Shown piece by piece: positions 14,811 to 24,183 of a stretch of 64,000 nt of DNA (position 1 is its first letter; each line of letters opens with the position of its first letter). A model generated the notes under the pieces. It made no database searches. It saw nothing but the letters and a program-made list of their open reading frames with translations, and was not told the DNA's origin. Origin of the DNA: Alphaproteobacteria bacterium (GTDB taxonomy: Bacteria > Pseudomonadota > Alphaproteobacteria > Micropepsales > Micropepsaceae); the NCBI GenBank assembly GCA_947465395.1, contig CANIAL010000010.1, positions 1 to 64,000 on the forward strand, read 5' to 3'. A program made the translations under genes and the position numbers.

Positions 14811-17183
14811 ATGGCCCACAACAACGGCATAGTTCCTAAATCCCGCAAACCGCGCTCGGCCAAGTCTGTCTCGGCCGCCGCCGCCCGCCTGCGCGCGAAA
14901 GCCGACGCGGTGGAAATCGCCGCCGCCCCGGCCATAGACCCGGCGTACGAATCCACGCCCATCAGCAGCTTCGTGCCGCACCGCCCCGCCCGCCCGGAAA
15001 AATCCGAAGGCGGCAAGCGTTTCAAGCTGGTCAGCGATTACGAACCGGCGGGCGACCAGCGCACCGCCATCCCCGAACTGGTCGCCGGCGTCAACGCGCT
15101 GGAGCGCGACCAGGTGCTGCTGGGCGTCACCGGTTCGGGCAAGACCTTCACCATGGCCAAGATCATCGAGGCGACCCAGCGCCCGGCCTTGATCCTGGCC
15201 CCCAACAAGACGCTGGCCGCCCAGCTTTATGCCGAGTTCAAGCAGTTCTTCCCGGAAAACGCGGTGGAGTATTTCGTCAGCTATTACGATTACTACCAGC
15301 CCGAAGCGTATATCCCGCGCACCGACACCTATATCGAAAAAGACAGCTCGGTGAACGAGGAGATTGACCGCATGCGCCATTCGGCCACGCGCGCCATCCT
15401 GGAACGCGACGATGTCATCATCGTGGCCTCTGTCTCCTGCATTTACGGCATCGGCTCGGTGGAGACTTACTCCGGCACCGCCGTCTCGGTCTCGCGCGGC
15501 GACAAGATCGACCGCAACGCCGCCATCGGAAATCTGGTGGCGCTGCAATACCGGCGCAATGACGACAATTTCACGCGTGGTGCTTTTAGGGTGCGCGGCG
15601 ACACCATCGACATCTTCCCCGCCCATTACGAAGACCGCGCCTGGCGGGTCGAACTGTTCGGCGACGTGGTGGATACCATCAACGAGTTTGACCCCCTCAC
15701 TGGCCAGAAGGCCGGCGTGCTGGAAAGCATCAAGGTCTATGCCAACTCGCATTACGTGACGCCGCGCCCGACCCTGCAGCAGGCCATGAAGGGCATAAAG
15801 GCCGAGATGATCACGCGCCTGGCCGAATTCCGCGAACAGGGAAAGCTGCTGGAAGCCCAGCGCCTGGAACAGCGCACCACCTTTGATCTCGAGATGATCG
15901 AGGCCACCAGTTCCTGCGCCGGCATCGAGAATTATTCGCGCTGGCTGACCGGACGCCTGCCGGGCGAACCGCCGCCCACGCTTTTTGAATATCTGCCCGA
16001 CAATGCGCTGGTCTTTGCCGATGAAAGCCATGTCACGGTTCCGCAGATTGGCGCCATGTACAAGGGCGACTATCGCCGCAAATTCACGCTGCAGGATTAC
16101 GGCTTCCGCCTGCCGTCCTGCATCGACAACCGCCCGCTGAAGTTCGAGGAGTGGGACGCCATGCGCCCGCAAAGCGTCTATGTCTCCGCCACGCCGGGGC
16201 CGTGGGAGATGGACCGCACCGGCGGCGTCTTCACAGAACAGGTGATTAGGCCTACCGGGCTGATTGATCCGCCGGTGGAAATCCGCCCGGTGGAAAGCCA
16301 GGTGGATGATTTGATCGCCGAATGCCACGAGGTGGCGAAGCGCGGCTACCGCGTGCTGGTCACCACCCTGACCAAGAAGATGGCCGAGGACCTCACCGAA
16401 TACATGCACGAACAGGGCATCCGCGTGCGCTACATGCATTCGGACGTGGAGACACTGGAGCGGATCGAGATCATCCGCGACCTGCGGCTGGGCACTTTCG
16501 ACGTTTTGATCGGCATCAATTTGCTGCGCGAAGGGCTCGACATTCCCGAATGTGCGCTGGTCGCCATCCTAGACGCGGACAAGGAAGGCTTCCTGCGGTC
16601 CGAGACATCACTGGTCCAGACCATCGGCCGCGCCGCCCGCAACGTGGACGGCAAAGTGATCCTTTATGCCGACCGCATCACCGGTTCGATGGAACGCGCC
16701 ATGGCAGAAACCAACCGCAGGCGGTCAAAGCAGGAAGCCTATAACACCGAGCACGGCATCACGCCGCAAAGCATCAAGAACCGCATCTCCGACATCATGG
16801 GCAGCATGTATGAGCGCGACCATGTCACGGTGGATGCCGGGATGCTGCAGGCCGCCGATGGAGGCCGCGAATTCGTGGGCCACAATATCAAGGCCATCAT
16901 CGCCGATCTGGAAAAGCAGATGCGCACCGCCGCCGCGGATTTGGAGTTCGAAACTGCCGCCCGCCTGCGCGATGAATTGAAGAGGCTGCAATCCGTGGCC
17001 CTGGCCGTCTCCGACGATCCTTTCGCCCGCCAGTCCGATGTCGAACGCGCCAGCCTGGACGCGGACATTACGCTTTCGGACGACGCCCGACCTTCAAAGG
17101 GCTTGGGGAAGAGCGGCCGCAGCCGCATGAAGCGCGCCGGCCGCCCCAATGTGCCCAAGACGTTTGGGTCCAGGGCGCGGTAA
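14811..17183 (+). CDS. uvrB: Excinuclease ABC subunit B
   Basis: The 790-residue UvrB is the damage-verifying helicase of nucleotide excision repair, partnering with UvrA and UvrC (uvrC is at 27730). Walker A GVTGSGKT lies at 105-112. The strand-inserting beta-hairpin is seen in [18 protein letters not shown], the DESH motif and helicase motifs V/VI ([19 protein letters not shown]) are intact. The UVR domain that binds UvrC lies near residues 700-735. Relative to the usual 670-700 residues, there is an Ala/Arg-rich N-terminal extension of about 70 residues and a basic C-terminal tail. The first ATG at 14811 is used; earlier in-frame starts have no support. Confidence 0.95.
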   Translation: MAHNNGIVPKSRKPRSAKSVSAAAARLRAKADAVEIAAAPAIDPAYESTPISSFVPHRPARPEKSEGGKRFKLVSDYEPAGDQRTAIPELVAGVNALERDQVLLGVTGSGKTFTMAKIIEATQRPALILAPNKTLAAQLYAEFKQFFPENAVEYFVSYYDYYQPEAYIPRTDTYIEKDSSVNEEIDRMRHSATRAILERDDVIIVASVSCIYGIGSVETYSGTAVSVSRGDKIDRNAAIGNLVALQYRRNDDNFTRGAFRVRGDTIDIFPAHYEDRAWRVELFGDVVDTINEFDPLTGQKAGVLESIKVYANSHYVTPRPTLQQAMKGIKAEMITRLAEFREQGKLLEAQRLEQRTTFDLEMIEATSSCAGIENYSRWLTGRLPGEPPPTLFEYLPDNALVFADESHVTVPQIGAMYKGDYRRKFTLQDYGFRLPSCIDNRPLKFEEWDAMRPQSVYVSATPGPWEMDRTGGVFTEQVIRPTGLIDPPVEIRPVESQVDDLIAECHEVAKRGYRVLVTTLTKKMAEDLTEYMHEQGIRVRYMHSDVETLERIEIIRDLRLGTFDVLIGINLLREGLDIPECALVAILDADKEGFLRSETSLVQTIGRAARNVDGKVILYADRITGSMERAMAETNRRRSKQEAYNTEHGITPQSIKNRISDIMGSMYERDHVTVDAGMLQAADGGREFVGHNIKAIIADLEKQMRTAAADLEFETAARLRDELKRLQSVALAVSDDPFARQSDVERASLDADITLSDDARPSKGLGKSGRSRMKRAGRPNVPKTFGSRAR

Positions 17184-17240
17184 GCAGCGAGCCATAAGTT
17201 TGCAGCTAGTTAGAGGCAAAACTTATAGCGATAATCAAAT

Positions 17241-17447
17241 TCACTGATCTACATCGTCGAAAATATCGCGCGACCTTTCTTGGAAATCGGCGCGACTACC
17301 ACCGCCGTGATAACCATCATCGTCCCAATCCGGTTCAGCTTTACTACTTTGCTCTTCCAATATGGCGCCGCCCACCAGCAGCTTCAGCTCCGCCGCCTGT
17401 ACCGGCGCGTTCGCAAGCAGCATCAGGGCCGTCAGGATTTTCCACAT
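17241..17447 (-). CDS. Possible small secreted acidic protein
   Basis: A 68-residue frame MWKILTALMLLANAPVQA followed by AELKLL, with a good signal peptide cut after VQA. A short mature region is rich in Asp, Glu, Gly and Ser (EPDWDDDGYHGGG). No family was recognised and no clear ribosome site is present. The rest of the 17184-17491 interval holds nothing else. Confidence 0.4.
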   Translation of the reverse strand: MWKILTALMLLANAPVQAAELKLLVGGAILEEQSSKAEPDWDDDGYHGGGSRADFQERSRDIFDDVDQ

Positions 17448-17491
17448 GGCCCAACATACCATAATGCCGATTGGCGAGTTAGAGTCCCATC

Positions 17492-17953
17492 ATGTCCCGC
17501 GCCTTCGTCAAGGAAACCGCCGAGTCCGCCCCGCCGCCCGAGCGGATGATTGACGACGGCCCCAACCTGGTGACGGAGGAAGGGCTGGCCCAGATCACGG
17601 CGCACGTGGCGCGGATCGAGGAAGCCATGCGCGGCGAGGCGAATGTGTTGTTGCGCGAGACCCTGGCCCGCGACCTGCGCTATTGGGAAATCCGAAAGGC
17701 CAGCGCCGTTGTCGCGCCCGCAGCCGAGCCGGGCAAGGTCGGCCTGGGTTCAAGCGTCACCATCACGCGCAACAACCGGGAACAGAAATTCCGCATCGTG
17801 GGCGTGGACCAGGCCGATGCCGCGCAAGGCATGATCTCGTTCCGCAGCCCGCTGGCATCGGCGATCATGGGCGCGGGTGTTGGTGATGTCGTGGAAGCGC
17901 CGGAGCCTCTCGGCGAGATCGAAATCGTCGCTATCCACACCGCGCCCGGCTAA
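17492..17953 (+). CDS. GreA/GreB-family transcription elongation factor
   Basis: The 153-residue product has an N-terminal helical region (residues 25-70) like the Gre coiled coil. A C-terminal FKBP-like domain follows, with GSSVTITRNNREQKFRIVGV and ISFRSPLASAIMGAGVGDVVE. The second block matches the conserved Gre ending (SPLGRALLGAKVGDEV). Gre factors rescue backtracked RNA polymerase by stimulating transcript cleavage. The coiled-coil acidic tip is not clearly conserved, so it may be a Rnk- or GreB-like paralogue. Confidence 0.75.
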   Translation: MSRAFVKETAESAPPPERMIDDGPNLVTEEGLAQITAHVARIEEAMRGEANVLLRETLARDLRYWEIRKASAVVAPAAEPGKVGLGSSVTITRNNREQKFRIVGVDQADAAQGMISFRSPLASAIMGAGVGDVVEAPEPLGEIEIVAIHTAPG

Positions 17954-17985
17954 AACAAAATCCTGCACGAAAAAACCCAATCCGA

Positions 17986-18348
17986 TCAATCGCTGTGGAT
18001 AGCGGATAGAAGGAACTCCAGCACCGTTTCGCTGGGACGGCACAATTTCGCGCACTTCCCGATGATCACGATGGGCCGGTTGATGAGGATAGGGTTCGCC
18101 GCCATCGCCGCCAGCAGCGCGTCGTCATCGGCACCGGCCAGCTTCAGTTCGGCGTAAAGCGGCTCTTTCACCCGCACAACATCGCGCACGGAAACGCCCA
18201 TCTGCTTCACCAGCGCCGCGATCCCGGCCGCCGTGAAGGGCGTCCTCAGATATTCGATGATCTCCGGCTCGATCCCCTTTTCGCGCAGCATCGCCAGCAC
18301 GTTCCGCGCCGTGCCGCACTGGGCGTTGTAGGTCATGCTCACTTTCAT
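17986..18348 (-). CDS. arsC: Arsenate reductase, glutaredoxin-dependent ArsC type
   Basis: A 120-residue thioredoxin-fold protein that would reduce arsenate to arsenite using glutathione and glutaredoxin. The catalytic Cys11 lies in YNAQCGTARN. The partner block NPILINRPIV and the LCRPSE segment carry the arginines that bind arsenate in E. coli ArsC. It is about 20 residues shorter than E. coli ArsC, missing the C-terminal tail. No arsR, arsB or acr3 gene is adjacent, so regulation cannot be inferred. A longer in-frame start at 18504 exists but adds unconserved sequence. Confidence 0.85.
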   Translation of the reverse strand: MKVSMTYNAQCGTARNVLAMLREKGIEPEIIEYLRTPFTAAGIAALVKQMGVSVRDVVRVKEPLYAELKLAGADDDALLAAMAANPILINRPIVIIGKCAKLCRPSETVLEFLLSAIHSD

Positions 18349-18521
18349 GGCCGCATCCTGCCAAACGCGTTTAACCTCGTAAATCCGGTCTTTTGCCGCG
18401 CTGTATCCCCCGCCGCTTTTGGGTGCTAACATGGCCTCCATATTCGCGGGCCGCCCGTTTCGGCCCCAGTTCCCGGCGCCGCCCCTCCCCCTCGGCCCGC
18501 CCATCAGACGAAAGACCAGCC

Positions 18522-18788
18522 ATGGCCGACACGCCCCGCCGCCGCGCCGATTCCCATTTCACCGCCTCTGAAGCCCGCGACGCCATGGTGCGCAGCGAGA
18601 CGGAGAAAGAGCGCGCCGCCTTCGACATCCGCACCGCAAAGCTGAAGGCGCTGCGCCTGGAAAAGGAAAAAATGGAGGCCGACGAAAAGGCCCACATGAA
18701 CACCATCAAGGCCGCCGCCAAGGCCGCCGGCGCCGCCGGCAAGAAGCCCGCCAAGCCCCGGAAAAAGCCTGCCGCCAAAACGGTTTAA
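18522..18788 (+). CDS. Small basic protein with a histone H1-like tail
   Basis: The 88-residue product has a central charged, helix-forming region (residues 15-58, rich in Glu, Lys and Ala). The C-terminal tail is made of Lys, Ala, Pro and Gly (KPAKPRKKPAAKTV). The composition resembles histone H1-like tails and could bind DNA or RNA. No known domain was recognised. AAAGACC precedes the ATG at 18522. The 18789-19008 gap that follows is the leader of the cold-shock gene. Confidence 0.55.
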   Translation: MADTPRRRADSHFTASEARDAMVRSETEKERAAFDIRTAKLKALRLEKEKMEADEKAHMNTIKAAAKAAGAAGKKPAKPRKKPAAKTV

Positions 18789-19008
18789 GCCAGCATCCGC
18801 GCCATTTATTGCCAACAAACGGCCTTTGGATTAATCTGGGCGGCACGTGGAGAAACGTCCCGTACCAGACGAAGCGCACCTGTAGAAGAATCCTGCCGCC
18901 TTACCGTGCGCGCCTGGACGAGACAGAAAACTTCCTTCCCTGGTGACAACGTTTCCCCCGCCGTCCCGGCATTTCGCCGTGGCGGGGAATAAGACCAGGA
19001 ACGAACGA

Positions 19009-19212
19009 ATGACCATCGGAACAGTCAAGTTTTTCAATACCTCCAAGGGCTTTGGTTTCATCGCGCCGGAAGGCGGCGGCAAGGACGTGTTCGTGCACGC
19101 CACGGCCGTGGAAGCAGCCGGCATGCGCAGCCTGAACGAAGGGCAGAAGGTGTCGTTCGACATCGTCCCCGACGCCCGCGGCGCCAAGGCGACCAATCTC
19201 AAGGCTGTCTAA
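19009..19212 (+). CDS. Cold-shock domain protein
   Basis: A 67-residue CspA-type single-stranded nucleic acid chaperone. RNP1 (KGFGFI) and RNP2 (VFVH) are both present in the normal spacing, and length is standard. AGGAACGA lies upstream of the ATG. The 220-base gap before it could hold a long leader, as for other csp genes. A strong terminator follows at 19236. Confidence 0.93.
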   Translation: MTIGTVKFFNTSKGFGFIAPEGGGKDVFVHATAVEAAGMRSLNEGQKVSFDIVPDARGAKATNLKAV

Positions 19213-19235
19213 GGCATTTTGAATGGAATGCGATC

Positions 19236-19266
19236 AGGCCGGTGGGCGATGCTCACCGGCCTTTTT
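19236..19266 (+). terminator. Rho-independent terminator after the cold-shock gene
   Basis: GGCCGGTG and CACCGGCC form a perfect eight-base stem around GGCGATGCT, followed by five T residues. It starts 24 bases after the stop codon and also faces the end of the gene on the other strand, where the A tract before the stem gives it partial bidirectional character. Confidence 0.9.
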
Positions 19267-19271
19267 GTTTT

Positions 19272-19691
19272 CTATTTGGCGGGCGGAAGCGTGACCGTGA
19301 TTTCCTTTTGCGGGCCGCTGCCATTGCTGGAAAAGCTGGCATTGCCCACCCGCGCACCCACCATGGCGGTGACGGCGAAATCGCCCTTGGCCTTCAGCAA
19401 AAGCCAGGGCGCATCGCAATCGGTTTCCAGAACCGTCTTGCCACGCTGCTTCAGGGCCACATGCACCTGGGCCAAATTCTCGCCGGCCCGGTTGGCGAAA
19501 ACCAGCTTGATGGGATAGCCGCCCCAGGCCGGATTGTCCTTGGCGGACCCGACCCCGGTACACACCGCCTCGATCCCGCCCATGGTCATGGGCTGGTCCT
19601 GCACGGCAAAAGCAGGCTCCAGGAGGGCCGGCGCGGACAGGGCAACGCCCCCGGCCAGGGACGCCAGGATGGCAATTTTGGAAATACGCAT
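19272..19691 (-). CDS. Secreted protein of unknown function
   Basis: The 139-residue product has a clear signal peptide (MRISKIAILASLAGGVALSA, cut after AFA). The mature domain is beta-rich, with blocks GGYPIKLVFANRAGENLAQ and ALKQRGKTVLETDCDAPWLL and a hydrophilic end KEITVTLPPAK. Two cysteines (in AVCTG and TDCD) could form a disulfide. An AAGGAGA ribosome site supports the start at 19691. It is divergently arranged with the SodC-fold gene (92 bases apart). Confidence 0.6.
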   Translation of the reverse strand: MRISKIAILASLAGGVALSAPALLEPAFAVQDQPMTMGGIEAVCTGVGSAKDNPAWGGYPIKLVFANRAGENLAQVHVALKQRGKTVLETDCDAPWLLLKAKGDFAVTAMVGARVGNASFSSNGSGPQKEITVTLPPAK

Positions 19692-19783
19692 GGTGAAATC
19701 TCCTTGTCGGCCCTTCGCCATGCCCGCACAATGAACCCGCCGGGCGTGCGCCCGGTTCCCTGCCGGGAAGGGGTAATCGCACC

Positions 19784-20341
19784 ATGGTCCCAAAAAACCT
19801 GTTGCTGCTGGCTTTCTTGACCGCCTTATTTGGGGCCGCGTTGGTGATCGCGCCCGTGGACGCCGCCCAGAAGCTGCACGCTGTGGCCCGGATCAAGGCG
19901 CTGGACGGCAAGCCCATGGGCACCGTCACATTCTCCACCGTCAACCGCGGCGTATTGATCGAGCTGGATTTGACCGGCCTGCCGCCCGGTCCGCATGGCA
20001 TGCATCTGCATGTCTCGGGCAACTGCGATCCCAAGACCGGTTTCACCAGCGCCGGTCCCATCCTGGCGCTCAGCGTTGGCCACGCGCATGGTTTCCTGGC
20101 GCGCAAGGGGCCGCTGACGGGCGATTTGCCCAACCAGTATGCGGGCGCTGACGGGCATCTTCATGCCAGCACCATCACCAGCGGTTTCAGCCTGGGCGAT
20201 GGCGTGCGTTCCATCTTCGACCGGGACGGCGTGTCGCTGATCCTGACCCAGCGGGGCGATGATTACGCCACCCAGCCCTTCGGAAATGCCGGGGCGCGCA
20301 TTGCGTGCGGCGTGGTGGTGCGGGGCGCCAAAACCCCGTAA
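19784..20341 (+). CDS. Cu/Zn superoxide dismutase-fold protein with missing metal ligands
   Basis: A 185-residue secreted protein (signal peptide cut after VDA, about 27) with clear SodC signatures: HGMHLHVSGNCDP, GDLPN and NAGARIACGVV. The first two copper histidines (HLH) and both disulfide cysteines are kept. The bridging histidine position (normally SAGGH) reads SAGPI, the third zinc histidine (before GDLP) reads Leu-Thr, and the last copper histidine (normally IHAGxDDY) reads LTQRGDDY. Catalytic dismutation is therefore unlikely. A copper-handling or structural role is possible. It lies ten bases before glnD. Confidence 0.8.
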   Translation: MVPKNLLLLAFLTALFGAALVIAPVDAAQKLHAVARIKALDGKPMGTVTFSTVNRGVLIELDLTGLPPGPHGMHLHVSGNCDPKTGFTSAGPILALSVGHAHGFLARKGPLTGDLPNQYAGADGHLHASTITSGFSLGDGVRSIFDRDGVSLILTQRGDDYATQPFGNAGARIACGVVVRGAKTP

Positions 20342-20350
20342 CTTTGGCCT

Positions 20351-23116
20351 ATGGGCCTGGAACCCAATATCCATTTGCCTGCCGGACTGGACGCCGTGGC
20401 GCTGCGCCATGCGCTGACGGCGCTGGCGCAGGACAGCGGCGATCCCGGCCAGCTGCGCCGCGAAGGCCTGGTGCTGGTGAAGGCCGCCTTCCAGAGCGCG
20501 CGCGGCCGCGTGCGGGCGGCGGTGGAAGAACGCGCCTTGCCCGGCATCGAAGCGGCGCGGGCGCTGTCGGCGATCCAGGATGCCGTGATCCAGGTGGTTT
20601 ATGATTTCGCGGTCAAGCATGTCTATTACGCGCAGAACCCCACCAATGCCGAACGCCTGGCAATCGTGGCCACGGGCGGTTATGGCCGCGGCGAACTGGC
20701 GCCGGGCTCCGACGTGGACTTGCTGTTCGTGCGGCCCTTCAAGCAGACGGCCTGGGGCGAAAGCGTCATCGAATTCATTCTCTACATGTTGTGGGATTTG
20801 GGGCTGAAGGTCGGCCATGCCACGCGGTCTCTGGCCGAATGCGTGCGCCTGGCCAAGCAGGACATCACCGTGCGCACCGCTTTGCTGGAAGCGCGCTATC
20901 TGTGGGGCGACCAGGCGCTGTTTGACGATCTGCGCAAGATATTCTGGAGCGACATCGCCACCGGCAGCGGCCAGGATTTCGTGGAAGCCAAGCTGGCCGA
21001 ACGCCATGCCCGCCATCTGCGCCAGGGCGAAAGCCGTTACCTGGTCGAACCCAACATCAAGGAAGGCAAGGGGGGCTTGCGCGATCTGCAGACGCTCTAC
21101 TGGATCGGAAAATATCTGTACCGCGTCACCGATGCCTCCGACCTGATCGAGAAGAATGTCTTCACGGCCGAGGAATACCGCATCTTCCAGAAGGCAGAAG
21201 CCTTCCTGTGGCATGTGCGCGTGCATCTGCATTATCTGATGGAGCGTCCCGAAGAACGCCTGTCTTTCGATGTGCAAGCGGGCTTGGCGGCGCGCCTGGG
21301 CTATCACGATGCCGAAAAACCGCGCCGCGCCGTGGAAGCCTTCATGCGCGCCTATTTCCTGGTGGCGAAGGACGTGGGCGACCTCACCCGCATTTTCTGC
21401 GCCGCGCTGGAAGAGCAGAACAAGAAGGCTCGCCCGTCCCTGCGCAGCATGCTGCCGGGCTTTCTGAAACCGCGTGCGGCGGGCGATGTCTTTTACGTGG
21501 AGCATGGCCGCCTGACGGCGGAGCCGGATGTCTTCCGCCAGGACCCCGTCAACCTGCTGCGCATCTTCCAGGTGGCGGACGCCAAGTCGGTGGACATCCA
21601 TCCCGATGTGCTGCGCACCATCACCCGCTCGCTCGATCTCATCACGCCGGAATTGCGGCTGGACGCGCAAGCCAACCACGCCTTCCTGGAAATCCTCACC
21701 TCCCGCCATGACCCGGAACGCACCCTGCGCTGGATGAACGAGGCCGGCGTGCTGGGCCGTTTCATGCCCGAATTCGGCCATGCTGTGGGGCTGATGCAGT
21801 TCAACATGTACCATCACTACACGGTGGACGAGCACCTGATCCGGGCCGTGGGCAATATCGCCTCCATCGAGAGGGGCGAGCACAAGGACGACAATCCCCT
21901 CTCCACCGAAGTGATCAAGCGCATCCCCTCCCGTGCCACGCTCTATGTCGCCATCCTGCTGCATGACATCGCCAAGGGCCTTCCCGGCAATCACAGCATC
22001 GTCGGCGCGGAAATATCCCTGACGCTGTGCCCGCGCCTGGGCCTGAGCGCGGCGGAAACCCAGGCCGTGTCCTGGCTGGTCAAGCACCATCTTTTGATGA
22101 GCGACACCGCCCAGCGCCGCGACATTTCCGATCCCAAGACGGTGCGCGATTTCGTGGACCAGGTGCAGTCGCCCGAGATGCTGCGCCTGCTCCTGGTGCT
22201 GACCGTGGCCGATATCCGCGCCGTGGGACCGGGCGTGTGGAATGGCTGGAAGGGCCAGTTGCTGCGCGAACTCTATTACGCCGCCGAACAGATGATGTCG
22301 GGCGGCGACCAGGCGCCTGCGCGCGGCCAGCGCGTGGCGGCATCGAAGACGGCATTGGCGGCGCGGCTGTCCGATGTGCCGGAGGAACAACGCAATTCCC
22401 TGCTGGCGCGGCATTACGACAATTACTGGCTGGCCTTTGACGAGGAGGAGCTTGAGCGCCATGCCCGCCTGATGCTGAAGGCGGACGCGGCGGGTGAGTT
22501 GCTGGCGGTGGCCGCCGAGGTGATCCCCTTCCGCGGCGTGACCGAGATCGCGCTGTACACGCCCGATCATGCGGGCTTGTTCTCGCAATTCGCGGGCGCC
22601 ATCGCCATGTCGGGCGGCAGCATCGTGGACGCCAAGGTCACCACCACCACGGACGGCTTCGCACTTGACATCTTCTCCATCCAGGATGCGGAGGGCGACG
22701 CCTTTGACGATCCCGACCGGCTGGCGCGTCTGCGCGCCACCATCGAAAAAACCGTGCGGGGCGAAATCTGGCCGCGCCGCGCCCTGACCGAAAAACGCCC
22801 GCTGCACAGCCGCACCCAGGCCTTCACCATCCGGCCCAAGGTGCATTTTGACAATGAAGCGTCCCAGATCGCCACGGTGATCGAGGTGGAAGGGTTGGAC
22901 CGGCCCGGACTTCTTTATGACATGACCCAGGCCCTGTTCGAATCCGGGCTTTCCATTTCCAATTCCATGATCGCCACCTATGGCGAGCGGGCGGTAGACG
23001 TTTTCTATGTGCGCGACGGCTTCGGCCACAAGATCGCCCATCCCGACCGCATCGCGGCGGTGGAAGCGCGGCTGAAGGCGGCGCTGGCCGGTCCCGTGGA
23101 TGCACCCGCCGCTTGA
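20351..23116 (+). CDS. glnD: [Protein-PII] uridylyltransferase / uridylyl-removing enzyme
   Basis: This 921-residue enzyme is the nitrogen sensor that uridylylates PII proteins under low glutamine and removes the UMP when glutamine rises. The nucleotidyltransferase domain carries [19 protein letters not shown] near 109-127 with Asp121 and Asp123. The HD domain contains [14 protein letters not shown] near 536. Two ACT domains lie near 730 and 841 (for example [11 protein letters not shown] and [10 protein letters not shown]), which bind glutamine. Length and domain order are normal. It is followed after 31 bases by trpS. In many alphaproteobacteria a murJ gene lies between them, and here it does not. 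Confidence 0.96.
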   Translation: MGLEPNIHLPAGLDAVALRHALTALAQDSGDPGQLRREGLVLVKAAFQSARGRVRAAVEERALPGIEAARALSAIQDAVIQVVYDFAVKHVYYAQNPTNAERLAIVATGGYGRGELAPGSDVDLLFVRPFKQTAWGESVIEFILYMLWDLGLKVGHATRSLAECVRLAKQDITVRTALLEARYLWGDQALFDDLRKIFWSDIATGSGQDFVEAKLAERHARHLRQGESRYLVEPNIKEGKGGLRDLQTLYWIGKYLYRVTDASDLIEKNVFTAEEYRIFQKAEAFLWHVRVHLHYLMERPEERLSFDVQAGLAARLGYHDAEKPRRAVEAFMRAYFLVAKDVGDLTRIFCAALEEQNKKARPSLRSMLPGFLKPRAAGDVFYVEHGRLTAEPDVFRQDPVNLLRIFQVADAKSVDIHPDVLRTITRSLDLITPELRLDAQANHAFLEILTSRHDPERTLRWMNEAGVLGRFMPEFGHAVGLMQFNMYHHYTVDEHLIRAVGNIASIERGEHKDDNPLSTEVIKRIPSRATLYVAILLHDIAKGLPGNHSIVGAEISLTLCPRLGLSAAETQAVSWLVKHHLLMSDTAQRRDISDPKTVRDFVDQVQSPEMLRLLLVLTVADIRAVGPGVWNGWKGQLLRELYYAAEQMMSGGDQAPARGQRVAASKTALAARLSDVPEEQRNSLLARHYDNYWLAFDEEELERHARLMLKADAAGELLAVAAEVIPFRGVTEIALYTPDHAGLFSQFAGAIAMSGGSIVDAKVTTTTDGFALDIFSIQDAEGDAFDDPDRLARLRATIEKTVRGEIWPRRALTEKRPLHSRTQAFTIRPKVHFDNEASQIATVIEVEGLDRPGLLYDMTQALFESGLSISNSMIATYGERAVDVFYVRDGFGHKIAHPDRIAAVEARLKAALAGPVDAPAA

Positions 23117-23147
23117 TGCGGGCTGGCCTCCGGGGCATAACCCCGCC

Positions 23148-24164
23148 ATGACGCACAAGCCTCTGGTCCTTTCGGGCATGCAGCCCACCAACACGCTGCA
23201 TCTGGGCAATTACCTGGGCGCGCTCAAGAACTGGGTGCGAATGCAGGAAGAGATGCCCTGTTTCTTCTGCGTGGTGGACATGCATGCCATCACCGCCGAT
23301 GCCGGTTACGGCAAGCCGGCCGAGCTGGCGCAATCCACCCGCGAAGTCGCCGCCGCCTATATCGCGGCCGGCGTGGACCCCAAGCGCACGCCCATCTTCA
23401 ACCAGGGCCAGGTGCCGGAACATGCCGAGCTGTCCTGGATCTTCAACTGCGTGGCGCGGCTGGGCTGGCTGGACCGCATGACCCAGTTCAAGGAAAAATC
23501 CGGCAAGCACAAGGAACGCTCGTCGGTGGGCCTCTACACCTATCCGGTGCTGATGGCCGCCGACATTCTTATCTATAAAGCCACCCATGTGCCGGTGGGC
23601 GAAGACCAGAAGCAGCATCTGGAGCTGTCGCGCGACATCGCCCAGAAATTCAACAACGACTTTAATGCGCCGGATTTCTTTCCCCTGCCCGAACCGGTGA
23701 TCACCGGCACCGCTACCCGCGTGATGTCGCTGCGTGACGGCGCCAAGAAAATGTCCAAGTCGGACGAAAGCGACAATAGCCGCATCAACCTGACCGATGA
23801 CGCCGCCGCCATCGCCGACAAGATCCGCCGCGCCAAGACCGATCCCCATCCCCTGCCCGCCGGCAAGGATGAATTGGCGGGGCGGCCGGAAGCGGAAAAC
23901 CTGATCAACATCTATGCCGCCTTGTCCGACAAGAGCCAGGACGCGGTGATTGGCGAATTCGCGGGCCAGCAATTCTCCGGCTTCAAGTCGGCGCTGGCCG
24001 ACCTGACCGTGGCGAAAATCGAACCCATCACGCGCGAAATGCGCCGCCTGCTGGCCGATCCGGCGGAAATTGACCGCATCCTGAAGGACGGCGCCCGGCG
24101 CGCGCGCGAAGTGGCCACGCCCGTGATGGAAGAGGTCAAAAAGAAGGTCGGCTTTATCGCCTGA
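23148..24164 (+). CDS. trpS: Tryptophanyl-tRNA synthetase
   Basis: A 338-residue class I aminoacyl-tRNA synthetase that charges tRNA-Trp. The HIGH-like signature is TLHLGN in [15 protein letters not shown], and the KMSKS loop is present as [10 protein letters not shown]. The [15 protein letters not shown] block is a family signature. The start at 23148 gives the normal N-terminus; an earlier ATG at 23100 falls in the glnD 3' end. Confidence 0.96.
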   Translation: MTHKPLVLSGMQPTNTLHLGNYLGALKNWVRMQEEMPCFFCVVDMHAITADAGYGKPAELAQSTREVAAAYIAAGVDPKRTPIFNQGQVPEHAELSWIFNCVARLGWLDRMTQFKEKSGKHKERSSVGLYTYPVLMAADILIYKATHVPVGEDQKQHLELSRDIAQKFNNDFNAPDFFPLPEPVITGTATRVMSLRDGAKKMSKSDESDNSRINLTDDAAAIADKIRRAKTDPHPLPAGKDELAGRPEAENLINIYAALSDKSQDAVIGEFAGQQFSGFKSALADLTVAKIEPITREMRRLLADPAEIDRILKDGARRAREVATPVMEEVKKKVGFIA

Positions 24165-24183
24165 TAGGCGCTATGGTCGGGCC

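Noticed and set aside
19826-23209. A 1127-codon open frame on the minus strand
   Set aside because: It lies opposite glnD and the SodC-fold gene, whose frames carry clear family motifs. The antisense product is rich in His, Gln, Arg and Gly with no domain, as expected from the third-position G/C bias.
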